Shown one piece after another: positions 8,389-17,337 of a DNA stretch of 64,000 nucleotides; positions within the stretch are counted from its first letter, which is position 1; the number at the start of each line of letters is the position of its first letter. The DNA is taken from the NCBI GenBank assembly GCA_040391135.1, contig JBEBYL010000014.1, forward strand, positions 1-64,000, given 5' to 3'. The notes beneath the pieces were generated by a model that was given only the letters and a program-made list of their open reading frames with translations, was not told where the DNA came from and ran no database searches. The DNA comes from G025836975 sp040391135 (GTDB taxonomy: Bacteria; Pseudomonadota; Gammaproteobacteria; Burkholderiales; Burkholderiaceae_B). The translations under genes were made by a program, and so were the position numbers.

Positions 8389-9105
8389 GTGTTTCGAATT
8401 TTGAGCCCTGCAGTAGCGATCGTCCTTGTTCTGGGCGGGCTTTCGGTCCAAGCCGCCATGGCGCAGGCGGTGGTGCCCGGCCTCGCGCCGCACGTCGATC
8501 TTAACGCGTCACTGGAAGATGGTCCAGGCAAGCCCGCTTTCGAGGGCAAGCTGTTCAACGATCCGCCCCCGCCCGAAGGCGGCTGGAAAGGCCTGGCCAA
8601 GCTGCTGGAAGCGCTCACGCCCAGCGTCGATACCTCCATTCCCCTGACCGCCTCCGAAATCACCAGCCGCATCAGCCAGATGCTGGACCAGGGCCGCAAT
8701 GAAGAAGCCCTGGAAGTCATCCAGAAGCGGACCGCCCAGCTGGAGCAGCAAGGCGGTATCGGCACCGATGTGCAATTGATGTTCCTGCATGGCCGGGCGC
8801 TGGCCGCATTGGGCCGCGATGCCCAGGCGATCGACCTGTACCGTAAAATGACCACGCTCTACCCCGAGCTGCCCGAGCCCTGGAACAACCTGGCGGCGGA
8901 ATACGTCAAGCAGGACAAGCTGGACATGGCGCGCGACGCCCTGTCGATGTCGCTGGCGGCCAACCCCAACTACGGAACCGCCAAGGCCAATCTGGGTCAG
9001 GTACAGCTTATGCTTGCACAGGAATCCTTTCGCAATGCCGCAAGGCTGGGCGTGGGCAGCGCCCAGTCCAAGGCTGAACAGACCGCCGAAGTCCTGAAAA
9101 AATAA
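8389..9105 (+). CDS. TPR-repeat exported protein
   Basis: A 238-residue protein that begins with GTG and carries an N-terminal hydrophobic signal segment ending near AAMAQA. The remainder is mostly helical with tetratricopeptide-like units, the clearest being LMFLHGRALAALGRDAQAIDLYRKMTTLYPELPEPWNNLA and the following helix pair. TPR domains mediate protein-protein contacts, so it is probably a periplasmic or membrane-anchored adaptor. It is followed after 36 bases by the cyclophilin gene, an order conserved in related bacteria as I recall it. Specific role unknown. Confidence 0.85.
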   Translation: MFRILSPAVAIVLVLGGLSVQAAMAQAVVPGLAPHVDLNASLEDGPGKPAFEGKLFNDPPPPEGGWKGLAKLLEALTPSVDTSIPLTASEITSRISQMLDQGRNEEALEVIQKRTAQLEQQGGIGTDVQLMFLHGRALAALGRDAQAIDLYRKMTTLYPELPEPWNNLAAEYVKQDKLDMARDALSMSLAANPNYGTAKANLGQVQLMLAQESFRNAARLGVGSAQSKAEQTAEVLKK

Positions 9106-9141
9106 TCTATCTTTCTCTGCAACCGTCCAGGCGATACTAGA

Positions 9142-9789
9142 ATGCGTTTTTCTTCGATACTTATCCCCTCGCTCGGCCCATCGCTGCGCGTTTTCGGCCT
9201 TGCCTGCGCGGCATCGCTCGCCCTGTGCCTGGGCAGTGTTGCGCAAGCGGCCTCACCATCCCCTACTCAAGGTAAATCTATGAGCTCAACTCCCCGCGTC
9301 AAACTGCAAACCAGCCAGGGCGATATCCTTATCGAACTGGATGCCGAAAAAGCGCCTAAAACTGTCGAGAACTTCCTGACTTACGTCAACGAAGGCTTCT
9401 ACGACGGCACTATTTTCCACCGCGTCATCAATAACTTCATGGTTCAGGGCGGCGGCTTCGATGCCGGCATGAAACAGAAGCAGACCCATGCGCCCGTCGA
9501 AAATGAAGCCAACAACGGCCTGAAGAACGACCGCTACACCCTGGCCATGGCGCGCACGGCCGACCCCCATTCGGCCACCGCCCAGTTCTTCATCAATGTG
9601 GCCGACAACGACTTCCTGAACTTCACCTCGCCCACGCCCAACGGCTGGGGTTACGCCGTATTCGCGAAGGTCGTGGAAGGCACCGAGGTCGTGGACAAGA
9701 TCAAGGCCGTGAAAACGGGGAACAAGGGATTCCATCAAGACGTTCCGGCAGAAGATGTCCTTATCGAGAAAGCCACAGTCGTTGAATAA
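9142..9789 (+). CDS. Cyclophilin-type peptidyl-prolyl isomerase with secreted N-terminus
   Basis: A cis-trans prolyl isomerase of the cyclophilin family: FHRVINNFMVQGGGF, the ENEANNGLKNDRYTLAMAR segment and QFFINVADNDFLN are characteristic. The full reading frame has 215 residues and begins with a signal-peptide-like stretch (residues 1-36, with a hydrophobic core and ending VAQA). A second methionine at residue 47 (position 9280) starts the part that looks like a normal cytosolic PpiB and is preceded by CTCAAGGTAAATCT, a better ribosome site than that of the first ATG. The gene could therefore make a periplasmic and a cytosolic form, or be a fusion of two formerly tandem genes. Confidence 0.9.
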   Translation: MRFSSILIPSLGPSLRVFGLACAASLALCLGSVAQAASPSPTQGKSMSSTPRVKLQTSQGDILIELDAEKAPKTVENFLTYVNEGFYDGTIFHRVINNFMVQGGGFDAGMKQKQTHAPVENEANNGLKNDRYTLAMARTADPHSATAQFFINVADNDFLNFTSPTPNGWGYAVFAKVVEGTEVVDKIKAVKTGNKGFHQDVPAEDVLIEKATVVE

Positions 9790-10558
9790 GCTCCGGCTCG
9801 CCGGCACCGTCTGGATCGCCTCGGATATTCATCTGGGGCCGCATACGCCCGGCACCGCCCGCGCTTTCCACGAATTTTTGGACAAGGCATGCGCTCAGGC
9901 GGATGCCTTGATTTTATGCGGCGATATATTCGACGCATGGATAGGCGACGACCTGGCGCTATCGGCCCCGCCCGCCTGGCTGGCCGAAACAGTGGAAAAA
10001 TTCAGGCGGGTCTCCGAAAAAGTTCCCTTGTGGCTGGGCCGCGGCAATCGCGATTTCCTGATGGGGCGCGTGCTGGCCGGGCATGTCGGCGCCCAGGTAC
10101 TGCCCGACCGGGTATGCCTGGAAACCGATGCGGGCAAGATTCTGCTGTCGCACGGAGACGAATACTGTACCGCCGACCGGGGCTATCAGCGCTTTCGGCG
10201 CGTCGTGCGCTGCCCCGCCGTGCAATGGCTTTTCCTGCGTTTAAGCCTGTCGGCGCGGCGCGGCATTGCCGACCTGGCGCGCGAACGCAGCATGGCGTCC
10301 AATCGCCATAAATCCTTGGACATCATGGATGTCAGTCCGTCGGCCATAGAAAAGGCGTTTTCAGGGGTCGATGCCGACATCATGGTTCACGGCCACACCC
10401 ACCGTCCACAGGTCCACCGCCTAACGGTCGACGGCAGGACGCGCAGCCGCTATGTATTGCCCGACTGGGATTACGATCACGGCGATGCCGTTCGTGGCGG
10501 GTGGCTGGCTATCGATGCCCGCGGCCTGCATTTGAATCAGGCGTCGAAATCCAGCTGA
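9755..10558 (+). CDS. lpxH: UDP-2,3-diacylglucosamine diphosphatase
   Basis: LpxH hydrolyses UDP-2,3-diacylglucosamine to lipid X in lipid A synthesis, at the cytoplasmic face of the inner membrane. The calcineurin-like metal motifs are all seen: DIHLG, GDIFDAWIGDD, GNRDF (the LpxH form of GNHD), SHGDE and HGHTHRP. The ATG at 9755 overlaps the cyclophilin gene by 35 bases; a TTG at 9782 could be the true start, and homology begins only at about residue 14. The 3' end overlaps the convergent permease gene by 22 bases. Confidence 0.94.
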   Translation: MSLSRKPQSLNKLRLAGTVWIASDIHLGPHTPGTARAFHEFLDKACAQADALILCGDIFDAWIGDDLALSAPPAWLAETVEKFRRVSEKVPLWLGRGNRDFLMGRVLAGHVGAQVLPDRVCLETDAGKILLSHGDEYCTADRGYQRFRRVVRCPAVQWLFLRLSLSARRGIADLARERSMASNRHKSLDIMDVSPSAIEKAFSGVDADIMVHGHTHRPQVHRLTVDGRTRSRYVLPDWDYDHGDAVRGGWLAIDARGLHLNQASKSS

Positions 10559-12258
10559 AGCCCAGCGGTGTCGCCGCGCTGGCGCACCTGGACGCGGCGC
10601 GCAAGTCGGCTTAGCAAATACGATGTCATGTGCATCGTGGCTTCGGGATCGTCGATCAAGGCCTCGGCGGTCGGCGGCATCTCGCGGGGGGCTGGCAGAG
10701 CCAGGCCTTTGTACGAAAACCTGACCCGCAGGGTATATTCATCGAAGCGCGTCCTGACTTCCAGTTCAGCCTGCCCCGGGGCTATCCGGTTGCTATGCGC
10801 CAACAGGTCGAAGGCCTGCCATGCCGCCTGCTCGGCGCGCTGAACGGCATCGCGCCTTGCACCCCATAGGCGTCCCTGGTTTTCCATGAACAGGTTCAAA
10901 TCGTCGGCCGTGGTGGCATCCAGCTTGAACCGCTGCATCGTGCGGCGCGAGGCGCCCAGGCGGAACACCATGGTCAAGGCCAGCGCCACCAGCGTGCCGT
11001 TGGTCACGCCGGCCAAATCCATGAAACCGGCCAGCGGCGCATTTTCCACGCCGGCCACGATGTAGCGATGCGATACGCCTACGATCAGGCCCACGCCCAA
11101 GGCCAGCGAGCGCCTGTCGTCCAGCATGCGCGAAGCCACCAGCTTCAGCCCCGCCATCAACAGGAAGGCGGCCAAGTACAGCAGCAGGGCTGAAATGACC
11201 GACCCTGGAACGACCAGCCACAAGACGATCAGTTTGGAGCAAAACGCGGTGATTACAAGGAAAGCCGCCACCCAATAGCCCAGGCAGCGGCTGGCGGAGC
11301 CCGAGGTTGCGGCCAGGCCGACCGCGCCGCCGCTGGCCGATTGCGGCATCGCATTGATGAAAGAAGCCAATATGTGCGTCAGTCCTTCCGCGCGCAATCC
11401 CCGGGCATAGGCGTGCAAGTCCGGCCTGTGCCAGTCCGCGTCGGCGGTGCGCTGGGCCACCGTCTGGGTGCCGACGGATATCAATGAAAAGGTCAGCCCG
11501 ATAAGCATGTAGGGCAGCACCATGTCCATATTGAAATCCCAGCCGAAGGCCGGGAGCGTCGGCAGGCGCAGCCAAGGCGCGGCGGAAATATAGGACAGGC
11601 TCTCCGGCTGGATCAAACCCAGCATGCCGGCCAGCATGCTGCCGGCAAGCAAGCCGAACAATGCGGCGAACAGGCGCAGGCGGGACTTCAGCCAAATGTG
11701 GCAGAACACCATGACAAACAGGGTAAAGGCCGCCGCGGTCAGGTCGACATTCGACGCACCCGTGCCGTCGGTCGCATGAAACAATAGCTTCAGGCCGATC
11801 TGACCGATGCTAACTCCAGTCAGCATCACCATGAGCCCGGCGATTTCGACGGTGAATATGCTGCGCAGACGCACGATACAGGCGCTGAAGGCAAGCTGGG
11901 TCAGCCCTGCCACGCACACCATGCCGTAGGCCAGAGGCAAGCCGCCCGGGTGGCTGCTAGCCAGGAACATGACCGCGAACACGGTAGGTGTGGCTTGCAG
12001 CGGATAGTAATAACCCGAGCCTATGCCCCAGCGCTTCGATATCTGCAGCAGTATCGAGAAAGCGCTGGCGATTAGCGAGGCGGCGGCGACATCCAGAAAG
12101 TCGCTGGACGCAAGATGAAAGCCCGTTTCGTGCAGGAACAGATTGGGTATCACCAGCAAGGCGCCCAGAAAGGCCATTTGCTGCAGCACCAGGCCCAACG
12201 CCGTGGGAATAGGCAGGCGGTCGTTGATCCAGTAGACGATGTTATCGGGCTTGCGCAT
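10537..12258 (-). CDS. NCS2-type nucleobase permease with C-terminal cytoplasmic domain
   Basis: Residues 1 to about 435 form a multi-spanning transporter of the NCS2 (xanthine/uracil) family, with the early PTALGLVLQQMAFLGALLVIP helix, the YYYPLQATPT loop and the family region NAMPQSASGGAVGLAATSGS near 302-321. Such carriers import purines or pyrimidines with a cation. Residues about 436-573 are an extra soluble domain, amphipathic and charged, with an alternating beta/alpha look (VRTRFDEYTLRVRFSYKG then a late helix SYLLSRLARRV). It resembles a degenerate RsbW-type ATPase fold, but the canonical N-box and DxGxG are not evident. The gene is alone, with carbonic anhydrase upstream on the same strand. 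Confidence 0.85.
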   Translation of the reverse strand: MRKPDNIVYWINDRLPIPTALGLVLQQMAFLGALLVIPNLFLHETGFHLASSDFLDVAAASLIASAFSILLQISKRWGIGSGYYYPLQATPTVFAVMFLASSHPGGLPLAYGMVCVAGLTQLAFSACIVRLRSIFTVEIAGLMVMLTGVSIGQIGLKLLFHATDGTGASNVDLTAAAFTLFVMVFCHIWLKSRLRLFAALFGLLAGSMLAGMLGLIQPESLSYISAAPWLRLPTLPAFGWDFNMDMVLPYMLIGLTFSLISVGTQTVAQRTADADWHRPDLHAYARGLRAEGLTHILASFINAMPQSASGGAVGLAATSGSASRCLGYWVAAFLVITAFCSKLIVLWLVVPGSVISALLLYLAAFLLMAGLKLVASRMLDDRRSLALGVGLIVGVSHRYIVAGVENAPLAGFMDLAGVTNGTLVALALTMVFRLGASRRTMQRFKLDATTADDLNLFMENQGRLWGARRDAVQRAEQAAWQAFDLLAHSNRIAPGQAELEVRTRFDEYTLRVRFSYKGLALPAPREMPPTAEALIDDPEATMHMTSYLLSRLARRVQVRQRGDTAGLQLDFDA

Positions 12259-12316
12259 GCGTCGCTCCTAACGGATTTCCTGCGATGAAAGGCAAGGCGT
12301 TACGCATCGGCAATCG

Positions 12317-13006
12317 TCAAATGACGGGCATGAGCTGCATCGTGCCGGGCTCGGTACGCCAAAGGTCGCCGGTTTCCAGGTCGAACCACCAGCCGTGCAA
12401 GGCCAGAGTGCCTTGCTCGACACGCTCCTTGATCCAGGGATAGCTAAGCAAGTTGTGCAAAGAGCCCGTAACCGCGGCGCGCTCGGCAAGGCCAGGGTTG
12501 TCTTTGAGCAGTTCCAGCGAAACCTTCTGGCGTTCATCGGGCTTGTCGGCATTCAGGTACAGCTCGGTGGCGCTCATGGCCATCGATACCCATTCGCCGA
12601 CGAATTCGCGGTCCAGGCGTTGGCCGCCGGCCGTCGCCAGCATGGCCTTGATGCCGCCGCATTGGGCGTGGCCCAGGACAATGATGTGATCCACCTTGAG
12701 GTCGCGCACCGCATATTCGATTGCCGCCCCCGTGCCATGCAGACCGGAGCCCTGCTGATAAGGAGGAACGAGATTGGCCACATTGCGCACGGTGAACAAT
12801 TCGCCGGGCTCGGCGGACAGCAATACGCCGGTATCCACACGGGAATCGCTGCAGGCAATGATCAATGTCGCCGGCGCCTGGCCTTTGGTGGACAGCGCAT
12901 GCATGAGTTCGGGCGAATGCTTGTAGTATTCGCTGCGGAAACGAAGTACCGCGGCCTCGAAATGCGAAATGTCTCGGAGATTATTCTGGCAGCAGTCGGC
13001 GGACAT
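12317..13006 (-). CDS. Beta-class carbonic anhydrase
   Basis: This zinc enzyme interconverts CO2 and bicarbonate, feeding carboxylases such as acetyl-CoA carboxylase. From the ATG at 13006 it has 229 residues. Zinc ligands C52, H113 and C116 and the catalytic dyad D54-R56 (CSDSRVD) are present. The start at 13006 is preferred because GGAACGAAACATC lies directly before it; two in-frame ATGs further upstream lack a ribosome site. The enzyme is cytoplasmic, with no signal peptide in the chosen form. Confidence 0.95.
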   Translation of the reverse strand: MSADCCQNNLRDISHFEAAVLRFRSEYYKHSPELMHALSTKGQAPATLIIACSDSRVDTGVLLSAEPGELFTVRNVANLVPPYQQGSGLHGTGAAIEYAVRDLKVDHIIVLGHAQCGGIKAMLATAGGQRLDREFVGEWVSMAMSATELYLNADKPDERQKVSLELLKDNPGLAERAAVTGSLHNLLSYPWIKERVEQGTLALHGWWFDLETGDLWRTEPGTMQLMPVI

Positions 13007-13123
13007 GATGTTTCGTTCCATAAAATTGGTAACAAATTCTAGCCGCAAATTATATCGTCATGCGGACCAACGGCAAACGTCCGTGCTGCAGGGACGCCGA
13101 AATATGCACAAATTGCCGCGCTA

Positions 13124-13996
13124 TCAGCGTGCCAGCAGCCACACCATGACCACTATGCCCAGGGCGATGCGATACCAGGCAAAAGGCCGATAAGTGCGGC
13201 GCGAGACAAAGCGCAACACGGCCCGCACCACCACCAGGGCGCTTACGAATGCGGCCAGAAAGCCCACCACGATGGCGGTCAGCTGCGTATCGTCCAGCGC
13301 GCCGCTGTTGCGGTACAGATCGTAAACCGTGGCCGCCAGCATGGTCGGCATGGCCAGGAAGAACGAAAATTCGGTGGCGGTCTTGCGCTGTATGCCCGCC
13401 ATCATGCCGCTGATTATGGTCGCCCCCGAGCGCGATGTGCCGGGCACCATGGCCAGGCATTGCGCAAAGCCAACCACCAGCGCCTGCTTCCAGCTGATTT
13501 CCTCGAGGGCATGGGCGGTCGCGCGCTGCGAAGACACGCTATCGTCTCGCGCAGCATCTCCGGATGTATCGGTCTGCTTGGCAAACTGGGGTTTGCGTTC
13601 AACCCAAAGCATGACAAGGCCGCCGGCTATCAACGTAAATACGAATACCGCCGGACTATGGAAGAGCATCTTGATGTACTTGATCGTGAGTGCGCCTATG
13701 ACCGCCGCCGGCAGAAAGGCGATAAGAAGGTTGCGCATGAACAGGACCTCGCTGCGCTCCCCCGACAGCGTTCCGCGTATCAACTGCCATAGACGCGCCC
13801 GGAATATCCACATGACAGCCAGGATGGAGCCGAACTGGATGACGACTTCGAACACCTTGTCGTTGCCGGATGAAAAATTGATCCAGTCGCCGATGAGCAG
13901 CAAATGGGCGGTGCTGGATACGGGGATGAACTCGGTAAAACCTTCAATCAGGCCCAGGAACAGGGCTTTAAGCATGAACCACAAACTATCAGTCAT
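13124..13996 (-). CDS. uppP: Undecaprenyl-diphosphatase
   Basis: UppP (BacA) removes a phosphate from undecaprenyl diphosphate to recycle the lipid carrier of peptidoglycan and O-antigen synthesis. The two family motifs are present: EGFTEFIPVSSTAH at 18-31 and PGTSRSG at 185-191. The 290-residue integral membrane protein has an 25-30 residue hydrophilic cytoplasmic-type insert (about 134-166) rich in D, S and T. Its start overlaps the stop of the TerC-family gene by four bases (ATGA), so translation is probably coupled. Confidence 0.96.
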   Translation of the reverse strand: MTDSLWFMLKALFLGLIEGFTEFIPVSSTAHLLLIGDWINFSSGNDKVFEVVIQFGSILAVMWIFRARLWQLIRGTLSGERSEVLFMRNLLIAFLPAAVIGALTIKYIKMLFHSPAVFVFTLIAGGLVMLWVERKPQFAKQTDTSGDAARDDSVSSQRATAHALEEISWKQALVVGFAQCLAMVPGTSRSGATIISGMMAGIQRKTATEFSFFLAMPTMLAATVYDLYRNSGALDDTQLTAIVVGFLAAFVSALVVVRAVLRFVSRRTYRPFAWYRIALGIVVMVWLLAR

Positions 13997-15570
13997 ATTT
14001 TCTCGTTGTCGATGTTGTCGGCCTGATGATACAGCCGCTCTACTTGCACCGTCGCAATGCGGCGTCCATCCAGGCGCAGCACCGTAAACCGGAAGGTGGC
14101 ATGCTCCTGTTTCAGTTCGCAGCTATCGCCGGGCTGCGGCAAATGTCCGAAGCGCTCCAGCAGATAGCCGGCCAATGTCGAATAGCCTTCTTCCTCGTCG
14201 ACCAATCCATCGGTATTGAGCAGCAGCTCCAGATGATGCAGGTCGGCCGCCCCATCCGCGCGCCAGCGGTTTTCGCCGTCGGCCGCGATGTCCGGCGTCT
14301 CGTCCTCGTCCGGGAACTCGCCGGCTATGGCCTCGAACACGTCGATGGGCGTGACCACGCCTTCTATGGCGCCGAACTCGTCGGTCACCAGCACCAATTG
14401 GCCACGCGACCGCTTGAGCGTATCCATCAGGCGCAGCACGCCTATCGACTCATGCACGATGATGGGGTCGCGCAAGCGCGACAGACGTATGGTGCCATGC
14501 GTGATGAGGTCCGCGATCATTTCCTTGGCGCGCCCTATGCCGATCACCTCATCCAGCGATCCCCGGCAAACCGGAAAAAAGCTGTGCGGCGCCTTGGCGA
14601 TCTGTTCCCGCAGCACGGCGGGATCGTCGTCCAGGTCGATCCAGGAAATATCGTTACGTGGTGTCATGATCGAATGGATGCTGCGGTCCGCCAGCGTCAG
14701 TACGCCGCTGACCATGTAGCGCTCCTCGTCGCCGAATACCTGGGCGGGCGCTTCGGCTTCGATTTCCGCTTCCTTCTCGGGGCCCGCCATGGGGCGCTTG
14801 CCCAGCATGCGCAGTACCCCTTCTGCGGTGCGCTCGCGCAGGGGCCGGCGGGAATCGATCTTGCGCATATTGCGGCGAGTCAGCTGGTTCAGCACTTCGA
14901 TCAGCACCGAAAAAGTGATCGCGGCATACAGATAGCCCTTGGGCACCGCGAAGCCGAAGCCTTCCGCCAGCAATGAAAAGCCGATGGTCAGCAAAAAGCC
15001 CAGGCATAGGATGACGACCGTGGGATGGGCATTCACAAAGCGTGTCAGCGGCTTTGAGGCAACCAGCATCAGGCCGATGGCGATCACCACCGCCATCATC
15101 ATGATGGCCAGGTGATCGACCATGCCGACCGCCGTGATGACGGCGTCTATCGAAAATACCGCGTCAAGAATGACGATCTGGGTGACGATGACCCAGAAGC
15201 TGGCATGCATGCGGGAACCCGATGCATGTACGTTGCGGCCTTCCACCCGTTCGTGCAGTTCCAGCGTCCCCTTGAAGAGCAGGAAGAAGCCGCCGACGAT
15301 CAGGATAAGGTCGCGTCCCGAAAACTCCAGCGGCCCGACGGCGAACAAGGGCGCGGTCAGCTTGATCAGCCAGGACATGACCGACAGCAGCACCAGGCGC
15401 ATCAGCAATGCCAGCGACAGGCCCAGCACGCGGGCGCGGTCGCGCAGCGCCGGAGGCAGTTTCTCGACCAGGATGGCGATGAAAATCAGATTGTCTATGC
15501 CCAGGACAATCTCGAGAATGACAAGGGTTAGCAGGCCGACCCATGCGGAAGGGTCCAGCATCCACTCCAT
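13993..15570 (-). CDS. TerC-family membrane protein with CBS and CorC/HlyC domains
   Basis: A 525-residue protein of the YegH/YoaE architecture. Residues 1 to about 230 are a TerC-type membrane domain with the acidic motif LEIVLGIDNLIF and a second DAVFSIDAVITAV, as found in manganese and metal exporters. It is followed by a tandem CBS pair (from MTPRNDISWID to VVTPIDVFEAIAGEFPDEDE) and a C-terminal CorC_HlyC domain ending in VEGYSTLAGY-like sequence. The role is likely metal efflux or metal homeostasis, with CBS domains sensing nucleotides. It is coupled to uppP downstream. No yybP-ykoY riboswitch is possible upstream, since suhB ends 22 bases away. Confidence 0.9.
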   Translation of the reverse strand: MEWMLDPSAWVGLLTLVILEIVLGIDNLIFIAILVEKLPPALRDRARVLGLSLALLMRLVLLSVMSWLIKLTAPLFAVGPLEFSGRDLILIVGGFFLLFKGTLELHERVEGRNVHASGSRMHASFWVIVTQIVILDAVFSIDAVITAVGMVDHLAIMMMAVVIAIGLMLVASKPLTRFVNAHPTVVILCLGFLLTIGFSLLAEGFGFAVPKGYLYAAITFSVLIEVLNQLTRRNMRKIDSRRPLRERTAEGVLRMLGKRPMAGPEKEAEIEAEAPAQVFGDEERYMVSGVLTLADRSIHSIMTPRNDISWIDLDDDPAVLREQIAKAPHSFFPVCRGSLDEVIGIGRAKEMIADLITHGTIRLSRLRDPIIVHESIGVLRLMDTLKRSRGQLVLVTDEFGAIEGVVTPIDVFEAIAGEFPDEDETPDIAADGENRWRADGAADLHHLELLLNTDGLVDEEEGYSTLAGYLLERFGHLPQPGDSCELKQEHATFRFTVLRLDGRRIATVQVERLYHQADNIDNEKI

Positions 15571-15592
15571 CAGGCGGCTCCGTTATGGATGG

Positions 15593-16384
15593 TCAATCCC
15601 GTAGATGCGACAGCATTTGGGGGAAGATCTTGGGTGTCGCGGCCAACACGCTGCCGCTTTTCATCCAGCCCTGCTCACCGTCGAAATCAGCGACCAGGCC
15701 GCCGGCCTCGAGTATCAGCAGCCCGCCCGCGGCCACATCCCAGGGTTTCAGGTTCAGTCCGCAAAAACCGTCCAGGCGTCCCGCCGCAACATAGGCCAAG
15801 TCGAGCACGGTCGATCCGAGCCGGCGCGCCGCGGCGCATTCCGAGAGCATGCTCGCAAAGCGCGTGCCCGAGGCGGCCGTCGAGGCGGACCCCGGCACAT
15901 GCGCGCCCAGCAAGGCGTCGTGGTAGCGCGACTGCCCGGACACCCGGACGCGCCGGTCGTTCAGAAACGCGCCGCCGCCGCGGCTGGCGGTAAACAGTTC
16001 GTTGCGCGAGGGGTCGTACACCACAGCCTGGGTCAACTGGCCGCGCTGCGCCAATGCGATCGAGATGGCATAAATGGGCAGGCCATGAATGAAATTGGTG
16101 GTGCCGTCCAACGGATCGATGATCCACTGGAATTCGGCCTGCTCGTCGCTGGACTGGCCGGCGGCCAGATGCGTGCCCGATTCTTCGCCCAGGAAGCCAT
16201 GGTCCGGATAGGCGGTGCGCAACACGTCGATAATGGCTTCTTCCGCGGCGTGATCCACTTCCGTGACATAATCTTTAGGCCCTTTGCGTGCCACTTGCAG
16301 GCGTTCCAGGTCGAGGCTGGCACGATTGATGATGGTGCCAGCACGGCGTGCCGCCTTGATGGCGGTATTGAGCATCGGGTGCAT
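15593..16384 (-). CDS. suhB: Inositol-1-monophosphatase family protein
   Basis: A magnesium-dependent phosphatase of the SuhB type. Beyond inositol phosphate hydrolysis, SuhB in proteobacteria also takes part in rRNA antitermination. Metal-binding motifs are visible: the GEESGTH region (ExxD/E type) and IDPLDGTTNFIHG, with the third in the WDVAAGGLLILEAGG segment. I chose the ATG at 16384, giving 263 residues, because CGGAATTTT precedes it and homology starts there; the longer frame to 16456 adds an unlikely N-terminus. It is divergent from trmJ, as is often the case. Confidence 0.95.
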   Translation of the reverse strand: MHPMLNTAIKAARRAGTIINRASLDLERLQVARKGPKDYVTEVDHAAEEAIIDVLRTAYPDHGFLGEESGTHLAAGQSSDEQAEFQWIIDPLDGTTNFIHGLPIYAISIALAQRGQLTQAVVYDPSRNELFTASRGGGAFLNDRRVRVSGQSRYHDALLGAHVPGSASTAASGTRFASMLSECAAARRLGSTVLDLAYVAAGRLDGFCGLNLKPWDVAAGGLLILEAGGLVADFDGEQGWMKSGSVLAATPKIFPQMLSHLRD

Positions 16385-16491
16385 AAAATTCCGTAATTGA
16401 ACAAAAAATGTCGAAGCCAGCCGCTGCAGCATCCGGCCATTTGCGCCAGGCGCCATCGGCGGGGATCAACACGATAAACCATGTATTTTAA

Positions 16492-17334
16492 ATGACTCAG
16501 CCGCTTTCCCCCGAAACACAGATGTTTTCTTCCGAAACACAGTCCTCTTTCCAGGGCAAGGCCGACGCTTTTTCGCGCGTACGGTTCATTATGGTGCATC
16601 CCAGCCACCCGGGAAATGTCGGCGCGGCGGCCCGGGCCATCAAGACTATGGGATTTCACGACCTGTGCCTGGTCGCACCACGCTTTCCCGACGTCCTGGA
16701 TCTTCCCGAAGCGCAATCGCTGGCCAGCGGAGCCACCGATGTCCTGGCGGCCGTCAGCATCGTCCCGACGCTGGCGCATGCCTTGGCTCCGGTGACGCTG
16801 GCCTTCGCGCTGACGGCGCGCGCACGCATGCTGGGGCCCCCTTCCTGCGACATCCGCCAAGCCGCCCTTGCCACCCGCGATCATTTGCAAGGCGGCATGG
16901 GACCCGTGGCCATCGTGCTGGGAACAGAGCGTTCGGGACTCACGAACGACGATATCGCGCTGTGCCAGCGCGTTTGCCATATACCGGCCAACCCCGAATA
17001 CAGTTCCCTTAACGTGGCCCAGGCCCTGCAATTGGCCGCCTGGGAATTGCGTTATGCGCTGGCCAACGCCGCCGGCCTGCCCCTGTTGCCCACGACAGAG
17101 GGCCACCCGGAAGCGGGGGCTCTGCCCGCCCCCAACGAAAAAGTGCAGGCATTCATGGCCCATTGGGAACAAGCGGTGACCGAGGTCGGTTTCCTTGATC
17201 CCCAGCACCCCAAGAAGCTCATGCCGCGCATGCGCCACATGTTCGGCCGCAATGGCCTTAGCCAGGACGAAGTCGACATGATGCGCGGCCTGTGCACGGC
17301 CATGATCAAGACGGCCGCCAAGGCCAGGCGCTAA
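16492..17334 (+). CDS. trmJ: tRNA (cytidine/uridine-2'-O-)-methyltransferase
   Basis: TrmJ is a SPOUT-class enzyme that 2'-O-methylates nucleotide 32 of several tRNAs using S-adenosylmethionine. The core starts at RVRFIMVHPSHPGNVGAAARA (29-49), and the knot motifs GTERSGL at 144-150 and NPEYSSLNVAQA at 167-178 are clear. At 280 residues it is slightly longer than usual because of an N-terminal lead of about 28 residues; a later start is possible, as no strong ribosome site precedes 16492. It ends four bases before the convergent CoA-transferase gene. Confidence 0.95.
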   Translation: MTQPLSPETQMFSSETQSSFQGKADAFSRVRFIMVHPSHPGNVGAAARAIKTMGFHDLCLVAPRFPDVLDLPEAQSLASGATDVLAAVSIVPTLAHALAPVTLAFALTARARMLGPPSCDIRQAALATRDHLQGGMGPVAIVLGTERSGLTNDDIALCQRVCHIPANPEYSSLNVAQALQLAAWELRYALANAAGLPLLPTTEGHPEAGALPAPNEKVQAFMAHWEQAVTEVGFLDPQHPKKLMPRMRHMFGRNGLSQDEVDMMRGLCTAMIKTAAKARR

Positions 17335-17337
17335 GCC

